Made by a program: the position numbers and the translations under genes. 64,000 nucleotides of DNA from Micromonospora sp. RHAY321 (GTDB taxonomy: Bacteria > Actinomycetota > Actinomycetes > Mycobacteriales > Micromonosporaceae): assembly GCF_023896955.1 (NCBI RefSeq), contig NZ_JAMHIW010000009.1, forward strand, positions 170,930 through 234,929. The letters are read 5' to 3'. Shown here piece after piece: positions 1-8,293 of this stretch; the first letter of the stretch is position 1; every line of letters begins with the position of its first letter. A model generated the notes under the pieces. It searched no databases and was not told the origin of the DNA. It saw only the letters and a program-made list of their open reading frames with translations.

Positions 1-582
1 ATCGCAGATGAATTCATGACGCTCGACGGGGTCGTTCAGGCTCCCGGCCATGACGGAGAGGACAGCGACGGCGGCTTCCAGCACGGCGGCTGGCACATGC
101 GCCACATGGACGAAATGTCGACGAACTGGGTCAACAAGACCACGCTCGAAACTGCTGGCTTTCTGTTCGGCCGCCGCACGTACGAGATCTTCGCATCGTT
201 CTGGCCGACCGCTCCCGACGAGCTGGCCACCCTCGCCGACGTGCTCAACAATCGGCCGAAGTACGTGGCCTCGACGACGCTCAACGAACCGCTCACCTGG
301 CAGAACTCCACTGTCCTCGACGGCGACGTCGTCAAGGCCGTGGCGTCGCTGAAGGAAGAGGACGGCGGCGACCTCCACGTCGTCGGCAGCGCCCAGCTGA
401 CCCGTACCCTCATCGAGCACAACCTCGTCGACGAGCTCCGACTCCTCATCGACCCGGTCCTCGTCGGGGGTGGCAAGCGCCTCTTCCCCGACAACGGCAC
501 CTTCCGGCAGTTGCGGCTCGCCGACAGCCAGGTGACGAGCACCGGCGTCATCATCGCGACCTACACCACGGCCGAGTCCTAG
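1..582 (+). CDS. RibD C-terminal/dihydrofolate-reductase-like protein, 5' end cut by window
   Basis: The reading frame is open from base 1, so the gene starts upstream and lacks its first few codons; the ATG at 16 is internal to the usual family N-terminus, which normally carries a short beta strand before MTLDG. The remaining ~193 residues match the RibD_C (DHFR-like) family of small actinobacterial reductases: MTLDGV near the start, FGRRTYE near residue 50, a KYV(A/V)STTL strand and a HVVGSAQL loop that contacts NADPH in the family. The substrate is unknown; such proteins are probable NADPH-dependent reductases. A strong hairpin follows the stop. It is paralogous to the gene at 6064-6624. 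Membership in the enediyne cluster is uncertain. Confidence 0.8.
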   Translation: MADEFMTLDGVVQAPGHDGEDSDGGFQHGGWHMRHMDEMSTNWVNKTTLETAGFLFGRRTYEIFASFWPTAPDELATLADVLNNRPKYVASTTLNEPLTWQNSTVLDGDVVKAVASLKEEDGGDLHVVGSAQLTRTLIEHNLVDELRLLIDPVLVGGGKRLFPDNGTFRQLRLADSQVTSTGVIIATYTTAES

Positions 583-594
583 AGATCACCAAGC

Positions 595-627
595 ATGGGC
601 GGGCACCGGTTTCCGGTGTCCGCCCAT
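595..627. terminator. Hairpin terminator after RibD-like gene
   Basis: A 15-bp inverted repeat (595-609 with 613-627, one mismatch) and a 3-nt loop lie 13 bp after the stop of the reductase gene. The opposite-strand PhyH gene ends at 743, so it may serve both directions. Confidence 0.6.
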
Positions 628-742
628 CGCCATGGGGTCGGCCAGCCCAACCGGTGTCCGGCCCCGGCCCGGTCGGCCCGCACAGCGATGCGGCGGCCTG
701 CGGATCTCCCGCCGGCCGCCGCATTCGCGCACCCGATGGTGG

Positions 743-1597
743 TTACCGGACCGCGGTGGGTTCGTCGGATGACACGAGGTCGTACGGGTCTTCCATCTCG
801 TACCAGCCGAGGCCCGGCGGGCACCGGTCGTACCCGAGGAGCCGGCGCACCTCCGGCGGGTACGCCAGGACGGACTCCCGCGGCACCGCCAGGTACTGAT
901 TTTCCTCCTGGCGGAGGTTGCCGAGGTCCAACGCGAGGGTCAGGCCGGTCCGCGGGGCGTCGCTCACGTTCTTGCCGCCGCCGTGGTAGGTCCCCCCCAA
1001 CCAGATCAGGCCCGAACCGGCCGCCATCTCGGACGGGAGGGCTTCCTCCTGCAGCGGAGCCCGCTCGTCATCCCAGAGGTGGCTCCCCGGGATCATCAAC
1101 GTGGCGCCGTTCTGGGCGGTGAAGTCGCTCATGGCGAGCATCAGCTGGACCCGACTGGTCGGGCCGGGGTGCCGGCGCAGGTGCAGCGCGTCGTCCCGGT
1201 GCAGCGGCTGCCTGCCCTGACCGGGCCAGATCTGGATCACCTGGGTGCCGCTGATCTGGATCGAGGGAGTCATCTCCACCCGGGATTTGCCGATCCACAT
1301 CGGCACCGGCTTCTGCATGATGGCGCGGGCGGCGCCCAGGTAGAGCTGCTGGGTCACCACCGGCGTCAGGTGGGTCGTGCGGGCGAACAGTGAGGACACC
1401 CGCTTGGTCCGGGTTCCGTTGTACCAGCTGTCCTCGAAGCTCTGGGCATCGAGTGACGGGCCGAAGTCGGCCCAGAGCGCCGCGAGGGTGCTGTCGTCGA
1501 CGAAGTTCTCGACGACGACGGCACCGTCACGCTCCAGGATGTCGACCACCTCGGTCAGGTCGGCATCGGGGCCGACCCGCATCAGATCACGCATCAC
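743..1597 (-). CDS. PhyH-family Fe(II)/2-oxoglutarate dioxygenase
   Basis: The 284-aa product matches the phytanoyl-CoA dioxygenase family. The facial triad is readable: H133-R-D135 in PLHRDD and H205 in GTYHGGG, with R216 as the likely 2-oxoglutarate-binding arginine. It should hydroxylate or otherwise oxidise an unactivated carbon using O2 and 2-oxoglutarate. It is the last gene of the aminomutase/condensation/PCP operon. The GTG at 1597 overlaps the PCP stop by 4 bp; an ATG at 1594 is equally possible. Translational coupling to a free-standing carrier protein suggests a PCP-tethered beta-amino acyl substrate (inference). I know of no counterpart in the C-1027 set, so its role may be specific to this compound. 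Confidence 0.88.
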   Translation of the reverse strand: MMRDLMRVGPDADLTEVVDILERDGAVVVENFVDDSTLAALWADFGPSLDAQSFEDSWYNGTRTKRVSSLFARTTHLTPVVTQQLYLGAARAIMQKPVPMWIGKSRVEMTPSIQISGTQVIQIWPGQGRQPLHRDDALHLRRHPGPTSRVQLMLAMSDFTAQNGATLMIPGSHLWDDERAPLQEEALPSEMAAGSGLIWLGGTYHGGGKNVSDAPRTGLTLALDLGNLRQEENQYLAVPRESVLAYPPEVRRLLGYDRCPPGLGWYEMEDPYDLVSSDEPTAVR

Positions 1598-1860
1598 GCG
1601 TCACCCGTCTTCGCGAGGTTCACGGTCCCCGCCGCCTTGGCCCTCACCGCCGACGCGAGCGACTCCAGGTTCGGGTCCTCCTCGAAGATGTCGCCGATGT
1701 CGATCCAGACATCGAGCTCCTCCTCGATGCGGGACACCAGGCGGACCGCCGAGATGGACTCCCCACCCAATTCGAAGAATGTGGCGTCTTCCTGCCCGCT
1801 CGGCACCTTGAAAATGTCTTTCCAGATCTGTTCGACCTTCTTGTCGATGTCGCTGCTCAT
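1594..1860 (-). CDS. sgcC2-like: Free-standing peptidyl carrier protein (SgcC2-like)
   Basis: The 88-aa protein consists only of a carrier domain. The phosphopantetheine site is S35 in LGGESISAV, the normal thiolation motif, and the acidic helix II that follows is typical. Stand-alone PCPs of this size carry the beta-tyrosine derivative in C-1027-type enediyne pathways (SgcC2). The start at 1860 has a GGAGG ribosome site. It lies 28 bp downstream of the condensation gene and overlaps the dioxygenase start. Because the NRPS at 20722 has its own PCP, this second carrier probably holds the building block while tailoring enzymes act and until the condensation enzyme uses it. Confidence 0.93.
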   Translation of the reverse strand: MSSDIDKKVEQIWKDIFKVPSGQEDATFFELGGESISAVRLVSRIEEELDVWIDIGDIFEEDPNLESLASAVRAKAAGTVNLAKTGDA

Positions 1861-1888
1861 CGGCGTCCTCCGGAATGGGGTAGACGGA

Positions 1889-3268
1889 TCACAATTGGGC
1901 GTCCGGTGCCAGGACCGCTCTCCGGAGCACCCGGAGATAGGCGAGCACCAGCTCGTTCGCTGATTCCCCGCGTATCACGTTCGTGTTGTACTGCAGGCAA
2001 CCGACCAGGTCGTGATTGGCCGAATCGAGATCCAGCGTCCACAGCGCACCGTCCGGCACTTCCGGGCCGACGTCCTGAGGCAGCAGCCGCCGGCGTATTT
2101 CGGAGAACTCCAGGTCACCGATCAGCTCGCCGCTCATGACGTAGGGAAACTGGAAGACCTGGAAGGGGTAGACGGCGAGATTGTCGGCCATGAAGGTGCG
2201 GCCGAGATTGGGCGAGTCGGCCATGACCTGAGCAAAGGGAATCTGGTGCGCATAGGCCTCGAGGCAGGCCGCGCGTGTGCGCTTGAGCACCTCCCGGAAC
2301 GTCGAGCATCCACTCAGGTCCGTCCGGAGTGGAATGAAGTTGAAGAAGCTGCCCACGGTCTGCTGGAACCGGGCCTCGCCGCGGTTGGACGCGAGTGTCG
2401 GCACCACGATGTCGGTGGCCCCCGTGGCGTCCCGGAGAAACACCTTGTACGCGGCGAGCATGACCATGAACGCGGAGCTGCGGGTGTCCTTCGCCAGGGC
2501 CAGGGCGGCCGAGGTGACGTCCGGGTCGACCAGGAACCGGTGGGCCGCCGTGTCCTTCGGACGCCCGGCGGACTTCGGCCAGTCCGTGCGCAGCCCGAGA
2601 ATCTCCGCCCCCTGCAACTTCTTCCGCCAGTAGTCGCGGGACCTGGCCGCCGCGCCCGAATCGCTGGCACGCTGCCGTTCCCAGGCCACGTACTCGCGGT
2701 ACTGAGCCGGCTCCACCAGGTCGGGCACGTCGTGCCCCCGCGCCGCGCCGTAGCTCACCGCGAGGTCCTGGATGAGCACGTGCATGGACCATCCGTCGAC
2801 GGCCGTGTGGTGCGCGGTGAGCACCAGGACCGCGTCGTCGTCACTGAACTGCGCCAGGACGACCTGCACCAGCGGCAGGTCGGAGACCGGGTAGTCGCCG
2901 GCTTCGAGCTCGATCAGCAGCTCCTCGGCCCGACGATCCCGGTCGGCCGGATCGACGTGCCGCAGGTCGAGGACCCGCAGACGCGGCGGGCTCGCCGGGA
3001 GAACCCGCTGGTGCCGGTCCTGTTCGGCCCGGACGACCACGGTGCGCAACGCCTCGTGCCGGCGCACGACGCGGAACAGCGCCTCGCCCAGCACATCGAC
3101 GTCGATGGCGCCGCGGACGCGCCACCCGTACACGATGCTGTAGCGCGGGCCGAACGGACCTCTGTCGTCGCCCTGGTCGAACATGCACAGGAAATCCTGG
3201 TTGAACGACAGCGGAATGTGATCGGTCTCCTCGGGTGAGACCGCCGCCTCGGCGTCAATGGATGTCAT
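1889..3268 (-). CDS. sgcC5-like: Free-standing condensation enzyme, SgcC5-like
   Basis: This 459-aa protein is a single NRPS condensation domain with an intact H153-H154-x3-D158-G159 active site (AHHTAVDG), a family N-terminal PLSFNQ motif and the RHEALR core. Free-standing C enzymes of this type (SgcC5 in C-1027) use a PCP-tethered beta-tyrosine and the hydroxyl of the enediyne core to form an ester; amide formation is possible if the acceptor is an amine. Immediate linkage to the PCP gene downstream and the aminomutase upstream supports that role. The ATG at 3268 has GAGAGG just upstream. The acceptor in this pathway cannot be read from sequence. Confidence 0.92.
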   Translation of the reverse strand: MTSIDAEAAVSPEETDHIPLSFNQDFLCMFDQGDDRGPFGPRYSIVYGWRVRGAIDVDVLGEALFRVVRRHEALRTVVVRAEQDRHQRVLPASPPRLRVLDLRHVDPADRDRRAEELLIELEAGDYPVSDLPLVQVVLAQFSDDDAVLVLTAHHTAVDGWSMHVLIQDLAVSYGAARGHDVPDLVEPAQYREYVAWERQRASDSGAAARSRDYWRKKLQGAEILGLRTDWPKSAGRPKDTAAHRFLVDPDVTSAALALAKDTRSSAFMVMLAAYKVFLRDATGATDIVVPTLASNRGEARFQQTVGSFFNFIPLRTDLSGCSTFREVLKRTRAACLEAYAHQIPFAQVMADSPNLGRTFMADNLAVYPFQVFQFPYVMSGELIGDLEFSEIRRRLLPQDVGPEVPDGALWTLDLDSANHDLVGCLQYNTNVIRGESANELVLAYLRVLRRAVLAPDAQL

Positions 3269-3311
3269 GGCCTCTCAGCCCCTCCTCGAATGAATCGACG
3301 ACCACGGCCGG

Positions 3312-4913
3312 TCAACGCAGCTCGATGGCGTTGGAACGGGCGGCCTCCAGGAACGCCCCGCGGGACAGCGCGGCGGCCACCGACTCGATCTCGTCGGACA
3401 TGAAGCGGTCCCGGTCCAGGGTCGGCGCGAGCGAGCGAACGATGTCGTGGGTCGCCTTGCCGACCGGGCTGAGCTGGCCGTACCGCTTGGCCACGTCGAT
3501 GGCCTGCGCGGCCGCCAGCAGCTCCACCGCCAGGATGTAGTTGTTGTTCGTCAGCACCCGGCGCGCGTTGCGGGCCGAGATCAGGCCCATGCTGACGACG
3601 TCCTGGTTGTCGCCGTTGGAGGGCACGCTCTGCGTGCTCGCCGGGGCGATGGTCCGGTTCTCGGCGACCAGCGCGGTCGCCGGGTACTGCGCACCGGCGA
3701 ACCCGCTGTTGAGCCCGGGCTGGCCGGATGCGACGAGGAACTCCGGCAGGCTGGACAGGTGCCGGTTGAGCAGCCGGTTGGTCCTGCGCTCGGAGAAGAC
3801 GCCCAGTTGGGTCAGGGCGATCGTGACGTAGTCCATCACGAACGCGACCGGCTGCCCGTGGAAGTTCGCGCCGTGGAAGACCTCCTTGCCAGGGAAGAAC
3901 AGCGGGTTGTCGTTGGCGGAGTTCAGCTCGACCTCGATCGTGTCCGACGCGTGGTACAGCGTGTCCCGGACGGCGCCGACGACCTGCGGGATGGCCCGCA
4001 ACGTGTACGCCTTCTGGATGTAGACGTCGGTGCGCGACACCTCTCCGGTCTGCTGTGCCTGGGCCTGACGGCGCAGGTCGGCGTGGTCGAGTGCGAGGCC
4101 GGTGCCCGTGAGCATCGCCCGCATGTTGGCCGCGCTGTCGATCTGGCCCCGGTGCGGCCGGGCCACGTCGTGCCCGTCCGACTGGAACGGGCTGGTCGAG
4201 CCGAGCAGAGCCTCCACCACCAGCGCCGCGGTGATCTCGGCCTGTCGTACCTGTTCGAGCGCCCGCCCGACGACCAGACACCCGAGGCCCGTCATCGCCG
4301 AGGTGCCGTTGATGAGCGACAGCCCCTCCTTGAAACGGAGTTCCAGCGGCGTGATGCCATGCCCCTTCAGCACGGGGCCGGTCTCGGTGCGCCCGCCGTC
4401 GCTGAGGACGTACCCTTCGCCGATGACGGCGCTGGCGATGTGTGCCAGCGGTGCGAGGTCTCCGCTGGCGCCGAGCGACCCGATCTCCGGGATCGCCGGG
4501 GTGATGCCGAGGTTGAGGTAGAGCGCCAGCCGCTCCAGCAACTCGCCACGTACCGCGGAGTATCCCTTGGCCAGCCCGTTCAGCCGGGCGACCATGATGG
4601 CCCTGGCCACGTCCTCGCTGAACAGCGGGCCGACGCCTGCGCTGTGGCTGCGGACCAGGTTGGTCTGCAGCTGCACCTCCTTCGAGGTGCCGATCAGCAT
4701 GTAGATCATCTCGCCGTAGCCGGTCGTGACACCGTAGACCGGAGTGCCCTCTCGGACGGTGTTCTCGAACATCTCCCTGCTCACGGCGGCTCTGTCCAGC
4801 ACGTCCGACGCCAGGTGGCAGGCCGCGCCGTTCTCGGCGATTTCCCGAACATCCGCGACAGTCAACTTCTCGCCGTCGACGTTGACGGACGACGTGTTCT
4901 CAGGAACACCCAC
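3312..4913 (-). CDS. sgcC4-like: MIO-dependent aromatic amino acid 2,3-aminomutase, SgcC4-like
   Basis: The protein belongs to the histidine/phenylalanine/tyrosine ammonia-lyase fold. The ASG triad in GSLGASGDLAPL (residues ~149-151) makes the MIO electrophile, and the catalytic tyrosine lies in VYGVTTGYGE (~Y60). Length (~533 aa) matches SgcC4-type L-tyrosine 2,3-aminomutases, which produce (S)-beta-tyrosine for enediyne appendages. Start choice: an ATG at 4928 is in frame, but AAGGAG lies just inside that start, 6 nt before a GTG at 4913, so GTG 4913 is preferred. It is the first gene of the minus-strand operon and is divergent from the TylF gene. An ammonia lyase or a phenylalanine-specific enzyme cannot be excluded, but the SgcC2/C5-like neighbours argue for an aminomutase. 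Confidence 0.92.
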   Translation of the reverse strand: MGVPENTSSVNVDGEKLTVADVREIAENGAACHLASDVLDRAAVSREMFENTVREGTPVYGVTTGYGEMIYMLIGTSKEVQLQTNLVRSHSAGVGPLFSEDVARAIMVARLNGLAKGYSAVRGELLERLALYLNLGITPAIPEIGSLGASGDLAPLAHIASAVIGEGYVLSDGGRTETGPVLKGHGITPLELRFKEGLSLINGTSAMTGLGCLVVGRALEQVRQAEITAALVVEALLGSTSPFQSDGHDVARPHRGQIDSAANMRAMLTGTGLALDHADLRRQAQAQQTGEVSRTDVYIQKAYTLRAIPQVVGAVRDTLYHASDTIEVELNSANDNPLFFPGKEVFHGANFHGQPVAFVMDYVTIALTQLGVFSERRTNRLLNRHLSSLPEFLVASGQPGLNSGFAGAQYPATALVAENRTIAPASTQSVPSNGDNQDVVSMGLISARNARRVLTNNNYILAVELLAAAQAIDVAKRYGQLSPVGKATHDIVRSLAPTLDRDRFMSDEIESVAAALSRGAFLEAARSNAIELR

Positions 4914-5238
4914 TTTGCACTCCTTCACTGGTTCGTGACAGCCCGCGCTGTGCGTGCTGACGACGAATGGACGTCGGCTGCGGTAGCAGCCGCTGTTGGT
5001 TCACCTCGTCGCCGATCCGCGCATTGGTCACCGGGTTTGACCCGAAGGCCTCATCGCTCATCGTGGGCTCGCCCGGTCGACGGCACACCTCAGGATGTGC
5101 GGTTTGACGGGTCGGCATGTGCGGCGTTCTTCCAGATTGCGCACCGTGCCGCGCACCCCGCCATCGGCCTTCTCACGGTGTAGCGTCGGCGGCGGCTGCC
5201 GGTATTCACAACGTCCTGATCCCTCGGGAAGGTGATCG
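4914..5238. promoter_or_regulatory. Divergent intergenic region
   Basis: The 325 bp separate the minus-strand aminomutase operon from the plus-strand TylF gene and must hold promoters for both, unless transcripts enter from outside. I see no clear -35/-10 pairs. The plus-strand stretch GTGTAGCGT near 5177 is a possible -10 for the TylF unit. A short minus-strand ORF here is not supported. Confidence 0.35.
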
Positions 5239-6006
5239 ATGCCCAGCGAAGACCCGATGGCCCGCGACCTCTACCTCGATCTGTTGAAGAGGGTGCTGAC
5301 CAACGTCATATATGAGGACCCGCCGATCCCGAACCCGGTGTTCGACGGACAGGAGTTCAATCCGTGGGCCCGGAACACCGGCAGCGACTGGCCCAGCGTT
5401 GCGCACACAATGGTCGGAATGGCCAGGCTCAACAATGTGCAGCACTGTCTGGAACGCGCCATCGCGGACGGTGTGCCGGGCGACTTCATCGAAACCGGCG
5501 TGTGGCGAGGCGGTGTGTGCATTCTTGCCCGAGGTCTGTTCAAGGCCTACGGGATCACGGATCGCAAGGTCTGGGTCGCGGATTCCTTCGAGGGAATGCC
5601 GGTCATCGACCAGAGCGGTCATCCGGACGACCAGAGACTCCTGCTGCACGAGCACAACGCCGTCCTCGGCGTCACGGCGAAGGTCGTGCGGGACAACTTC
5701 GACCGGTACGGCCTGCTCGACGACCAGGTCGAGTTCCTGGTCGGCTGGTTCCGCGACACCCTGCCGACCGCGCCCATCCGCCAGTTGTCGGTGCTGCGGC
5801 TCGACGGAGACCTCTACGAGTCGACCCGCGATGCGCTGACCAGCCTCTACCCGAAGCTGTCGCCCGGTGGCTACGTCATCGTGGACGACTACCTGATGCC
5901 CGGCTGTCGCGCCGCCGTCGAAGAGTTCCGCGCGCAGCACGGTATGGAACACGACCCGATCGAGAGGGTCGACCGGTGGAGCGTGTACTGGCGCCGTTCC
6001 CGGTAG
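5239..6006 (+). CDS. TylF/MycF-family O-methyltransferase
   Basis: The 255-aa protein matches the TylF/MycF (macrocin O-methyltransferase) family, which uses SAM and a divalent metal to methylate sugar or phenol hydroxyls. Visible motifs are the SAM-binding loop FIETGVWRGG, VWVADSFEGMP, the metal/catalytic region LRLDGDLYEST and VIVDDYLMPG with paired aspartates. The length is normal. The ATG at 5239 follows GGGAAGGTG. It is divergent from the aminomutase operon and 57 bp upstream of the RibD-like gene. Homologues occur in many natural-product clusters. A phenolic or catecholic hydroxyl on the beta-amino acid made next door, or a sugar hydroxyl, is a plausible target (inference). Confidence 0.9.
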   Translation: MPSEDPMARDLYLDLLKRVLTNVIYEDPPIPNPVFDGQEFNPWARNTGSDWPSVAHTMVGMARLNNVQHCLERAIADGVPGDFIETGVWRGGVCILARGLFKAYGITDRKVWVADSFEGMPVIDQSGHPDDQRLLLHEHNAVLGVTAKVVRDNFDRYGLLDDQVEFLVGWFRDTLPTAPIRQLSVLRLDGDLYESTRDALTSLYPKLSPGGYVIVDDYLMPGCRAAVEEFRAQHGMEHDPIERVDRWSVYWRRSR

Positions 6007-6063
6007 GGGACACGAGGCTCCGCGCCGGCGAGGACGTCATCCGAAACGACCAGGAGGTCCGCT

Positions 6064-6624
6064 GTGGGAAGGCTCGTAGCAACGACATTCATGTCTCTCG
6101 ACGGGGTCATCAAGAACCCCGAAGAGTGGCAGGGCCCGTTCTTCGGCGAGGACGCCGGCCGGTTCGCCGAGGAACGCCTGTTCGCCAGCGACGCTCTTCT
6201 GCTGGGCCGCGGCATCTACGAGGTCTACGCGGCGACCTGGCCCACCATGGACGACGACGGTGGGTTCGTCGAGAAAATCAACAAGATGCCCAAGTACGTG
6301 GTGTCCACGACCCTGGACAAGGCCGAGTGGGAGAACACGACAATCATCCGGGGTGACGTCGCGGACCAGGTGGCCAAGCTCAAGCAGGAATTCGAGCAGG
6401 ACATCCTGGTATACGGCGTCGGCCAGCTCGCGCACGAGTTGTTGGCGCACGGCCTCGTCGACGAGCTGGAGGTGTGGGTACACCCGATTCTCGTGGGCAG
6501 GACCGGCGGGGAAGCGTTGATCGGTCGCGAGGGAAGTCGGCACGAATTCGAACTCGTCGGGACCGAGACCACCGAACTCGGCGTCATCATCTGCCGTTAC
6601 CGGCCGGCGGTCGGGAAGGACTGA
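6064..6624 (+). CDS. RibD C-terminal/dihydrofolate-reductase-like protein
   Basis: The 186-aa product (GTG start, GGAGG 8 nt upstream) is a full-length RibD_C/DHFR-like protein: N-terminal FMSLDGV, LLLGRGIYEVYAATWP, KYVVSTTL, the nucleotide-binding stretch ILVYGVGQLAH and a C-terminal GVIICRYRP strand. NADPH-dependent reduction is the likely chemistry; the substrate is unknown. It is paralogous to the partial gene at the left edge. It lies 57 bp after the TylF gene, probably in the same transcript, and a strong terminator follows. Such genes are common in actinobacteria outside secondary metabolism, so a pathway role is not certain. Confidence 0.85.
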   Translation: MGRLVATTFMSLDGVIKNPEEWQGPFFGEDAGRFAEERLFASDALLLGRGIYEVYAATWPTMDDDGGFVEKINKMPKYVVSTTLDKAEWENTTIIRGDVADQVAKLKQEFEQDILVYGVGQLAHELLAHGLVDELEVWVHPILVGRTGGEALIGREGSRHEFELVGTETTELGVIICRYRPAVGKD

Positions 6625-6657
6625 CACTGCCCCGTTCGGGGTATTTCCCGCATCAAT

Positions 6658-6704
6658 CGAAGCTCCGGTCCGGACGGAATTCCACTGCCCGGGCCGGAGC
6701 TTCG
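6658..6704 (+). terminator. Hairpin terminator after TylF/RibD unit
   Basis: A 16-bp stem (6658-6673 with 6689-6704, one G-U pair) and a 15-nt loop lie 33 bp after the RibD-like stop. It separates that unit from the solute-binding-protein gene, so a promoter is expected in 6705-6830. Confidence 0.6.
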
Positions 6705-6844
6705 GCGCACCCGAGAAGACCACTGCGCAGAACCGCACGCGCGGAGATGTGGCCATTCGACCCGCGCGACACCATTGCCCTACGTGATCGCGTTCTGCCG
6801 CCTTGCGCCGATGCCTCGCGCGAGGTGCGAAAAGGAGGAGTCGA

Positions 6845-8272
6845 ATGAAGAAGACTGACATCGACGTCTGGGTCGCCGATCTGCGCTTTCCGGGGTGGAT
6901 GGACCGGTGGCACCAACAGGCAGCGGAATTCAGCCGGCTCCACCCGGAATACGAAGTGGTCGTCCGGGGCATGGACTTCTTCACGTTTCCGCAGGTGCTC
7001 GCCGAGGAGGCCGCCCAGGGGCGCCGCCCGGCCCTCGCGGAGTACTACTTCTACGCGAGCCAGGTCGCCCGCGACACGGTGGCCGCGGATGGCAGCCCCC
7101 TGTTCACGTCGGTCTCGAAGGCCATCGGCGACCGCACCGAGATCCTCGGCGAACCGGTCGTCCTCCACGACCTCCACCCGGCGTTCCGCGACTACTACAC
7201 GTACGACGGCGACCTCGAGTCGATGCCGTCGGCCGGCACGACGAGCCTGCTCTTCGCCAACCGTGACCTGCTGGACCGGGCCGGGGTGTCCGGGCTCCCG
7301 CAGACGTGGGACGAGGTCACCGCCGTGTGCGAGCGGGTGGCCCGGCTCGACGGCGGCCCGTCGCACGCCATCACCTGGTCGAACCACGGCACGTTCGTCC
7401 AACAGGCACTCGCCTGCCAGGGCGGCCACTTCGTCAACAACCGCAACGGCCGGGACGGCCGGGCCACGAAGATCGACCTCACCTCGAAGGAGATGATGTC
7501 CTGGGTGAACTGGTGGCAGAAGCTCCACCAGGACGGCCACTACCTCTACACCGGTGAGATCCCGGACTGGGCGGGCACCCTCGAGGCGTTCCGGGACCAA
7601 CGGGTGGCGATCCGGATCTCGTCCTCCAACGACGTCAACTACATGGCACTCGCGGCCGAGATGGGTGGCTTCACCATGGACGTGGGGGCCTTCCCCCACA
7701 ACGATGACGTCCCCTACGTCGGCAACGCCGTGGCCGGTACGTCCATCTGGCTCGCCAACGGCCTGGACGAGGTGACCCAGGAGGGTGCGCTGGCCTTCCT
7801 CATGTGGCTGCACAATCCCCGCAACGCCGCCCAACGGCACAAGGACAACAGCTTCGTTCCGATCACCCGCGCCTCCTACGAGCTGCTGGCGGAAGAGGGC
7901 TGGTTCGACACGCACCCGCACCACTCGATCACGTACGACCACGTCAACGACTTCCCGGCGGGGGTGTCGGCCCGGCCGGCCGGCGGCCGACCGCTGACGG
8001 AGGGCGCGTTGTTCGGGGACTTCGCGGGCGCCCAGGACATCATGACGCACGCCATGCACGACGTGCTCACCCACGGAGCCGACCCGCTGGCCCGGTTCAC
8101 TCAGGCCACCGCCGAGGCGCAGAAGCTGCTGGACGACTACAACGCCTGGGTGAGCCGTGTGCCGCGGGACGTCGCCAACATCCCCAACAGCAGCCACCGG
8201 GTGGAGTTCTGGACCGACGCCAAGCCGTACACCGCCCAGGATCTCGAAGACGTCGTACCGCTCAACAGCTGA
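6845..8272 (+). CDS. ABC solute-binding-protein-fold protein lacking a signal peptide
   Basis: The 475-aa protein has the fold signature of family 1 (UgpB/MalE-like) sugar-binding proteins: an N-terminal beta strand and helix with FPGWMDRWHQQAAEF, LLFANRDLLDRAG, PQTWDEVTAVCE, and the hinge and lobe pattern through ALAFLMWLHNP. Unusually, the mature fold begins almost at residue 1. The ATG at 6845 has a perfect AAAGGAGG, and upstream in-frame codons encode no lipobox or hydrophobic segment. No permease or ATPase gene adjoins it. It is thus predicted cytoplasmic and probably not a transport receptor. Binding of a pathway intermediate or product is possible (inference). It is followed 21 bp later by a flavoprotein gene, probably in the same operon. 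Confidence 0.82.
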   Translation: MKKTDIDVWVADLRFPGWMDRWHQQAAEFSRLHPEYEVVVRGMDFFTFPQVLAEEAAQGRRPALAEYYFYASQVARDTVAADGSPLFTSVSKAIGDRTEILGEPVVLHDLHPAFRDYYTYDGDLESMPSAGTTSLLFANRDLLDRAGVSGLPQTWDEVTAVCERVARLDGGPSHAITWSNHGTFVQQALACQGGHFVNNRNGRDGRATKIDLTSKEMMSWVNWWQKLHQDGHYLYTGEIPDWAGTLEAFRDQRVAIRISSSNDVNYMALAAEMGGFTMDVGAFPHNDDVPYVGNAVAGTSIWLANGLDEVTQEGALAFLMWLHNPRNAAQRHKDNSFVPITRASYELLAEEGWFDTHPHHSITYDHVNDFPAGVSARPAGGRPLTEGALFGDFAGAQDIMTHAMHDVLTHGADPLARFTQATAEAQKLLDDYNAWVSRVPRDVANIPNSSHRVEFWTDAKPYTAQDLEDVVPLNS

Positions 8273-8293
8273 CCAGACAGGACAGGCGCAGCC

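Noticed and set aside
4900..5118. 72-codon minus-strand ORF upstream of the aminomutase
   Set aside because: It overlaps the aminomutase start, has a weak ribosome site and no recognisable sequence; more likely leader DNA.
6803..6844. Upstream TTG start adding an arginine-rich lead to the solute-binding protein
   Set aside because: The codons lie over the perfect AAAGGAGG site and do not form a signal peptide.
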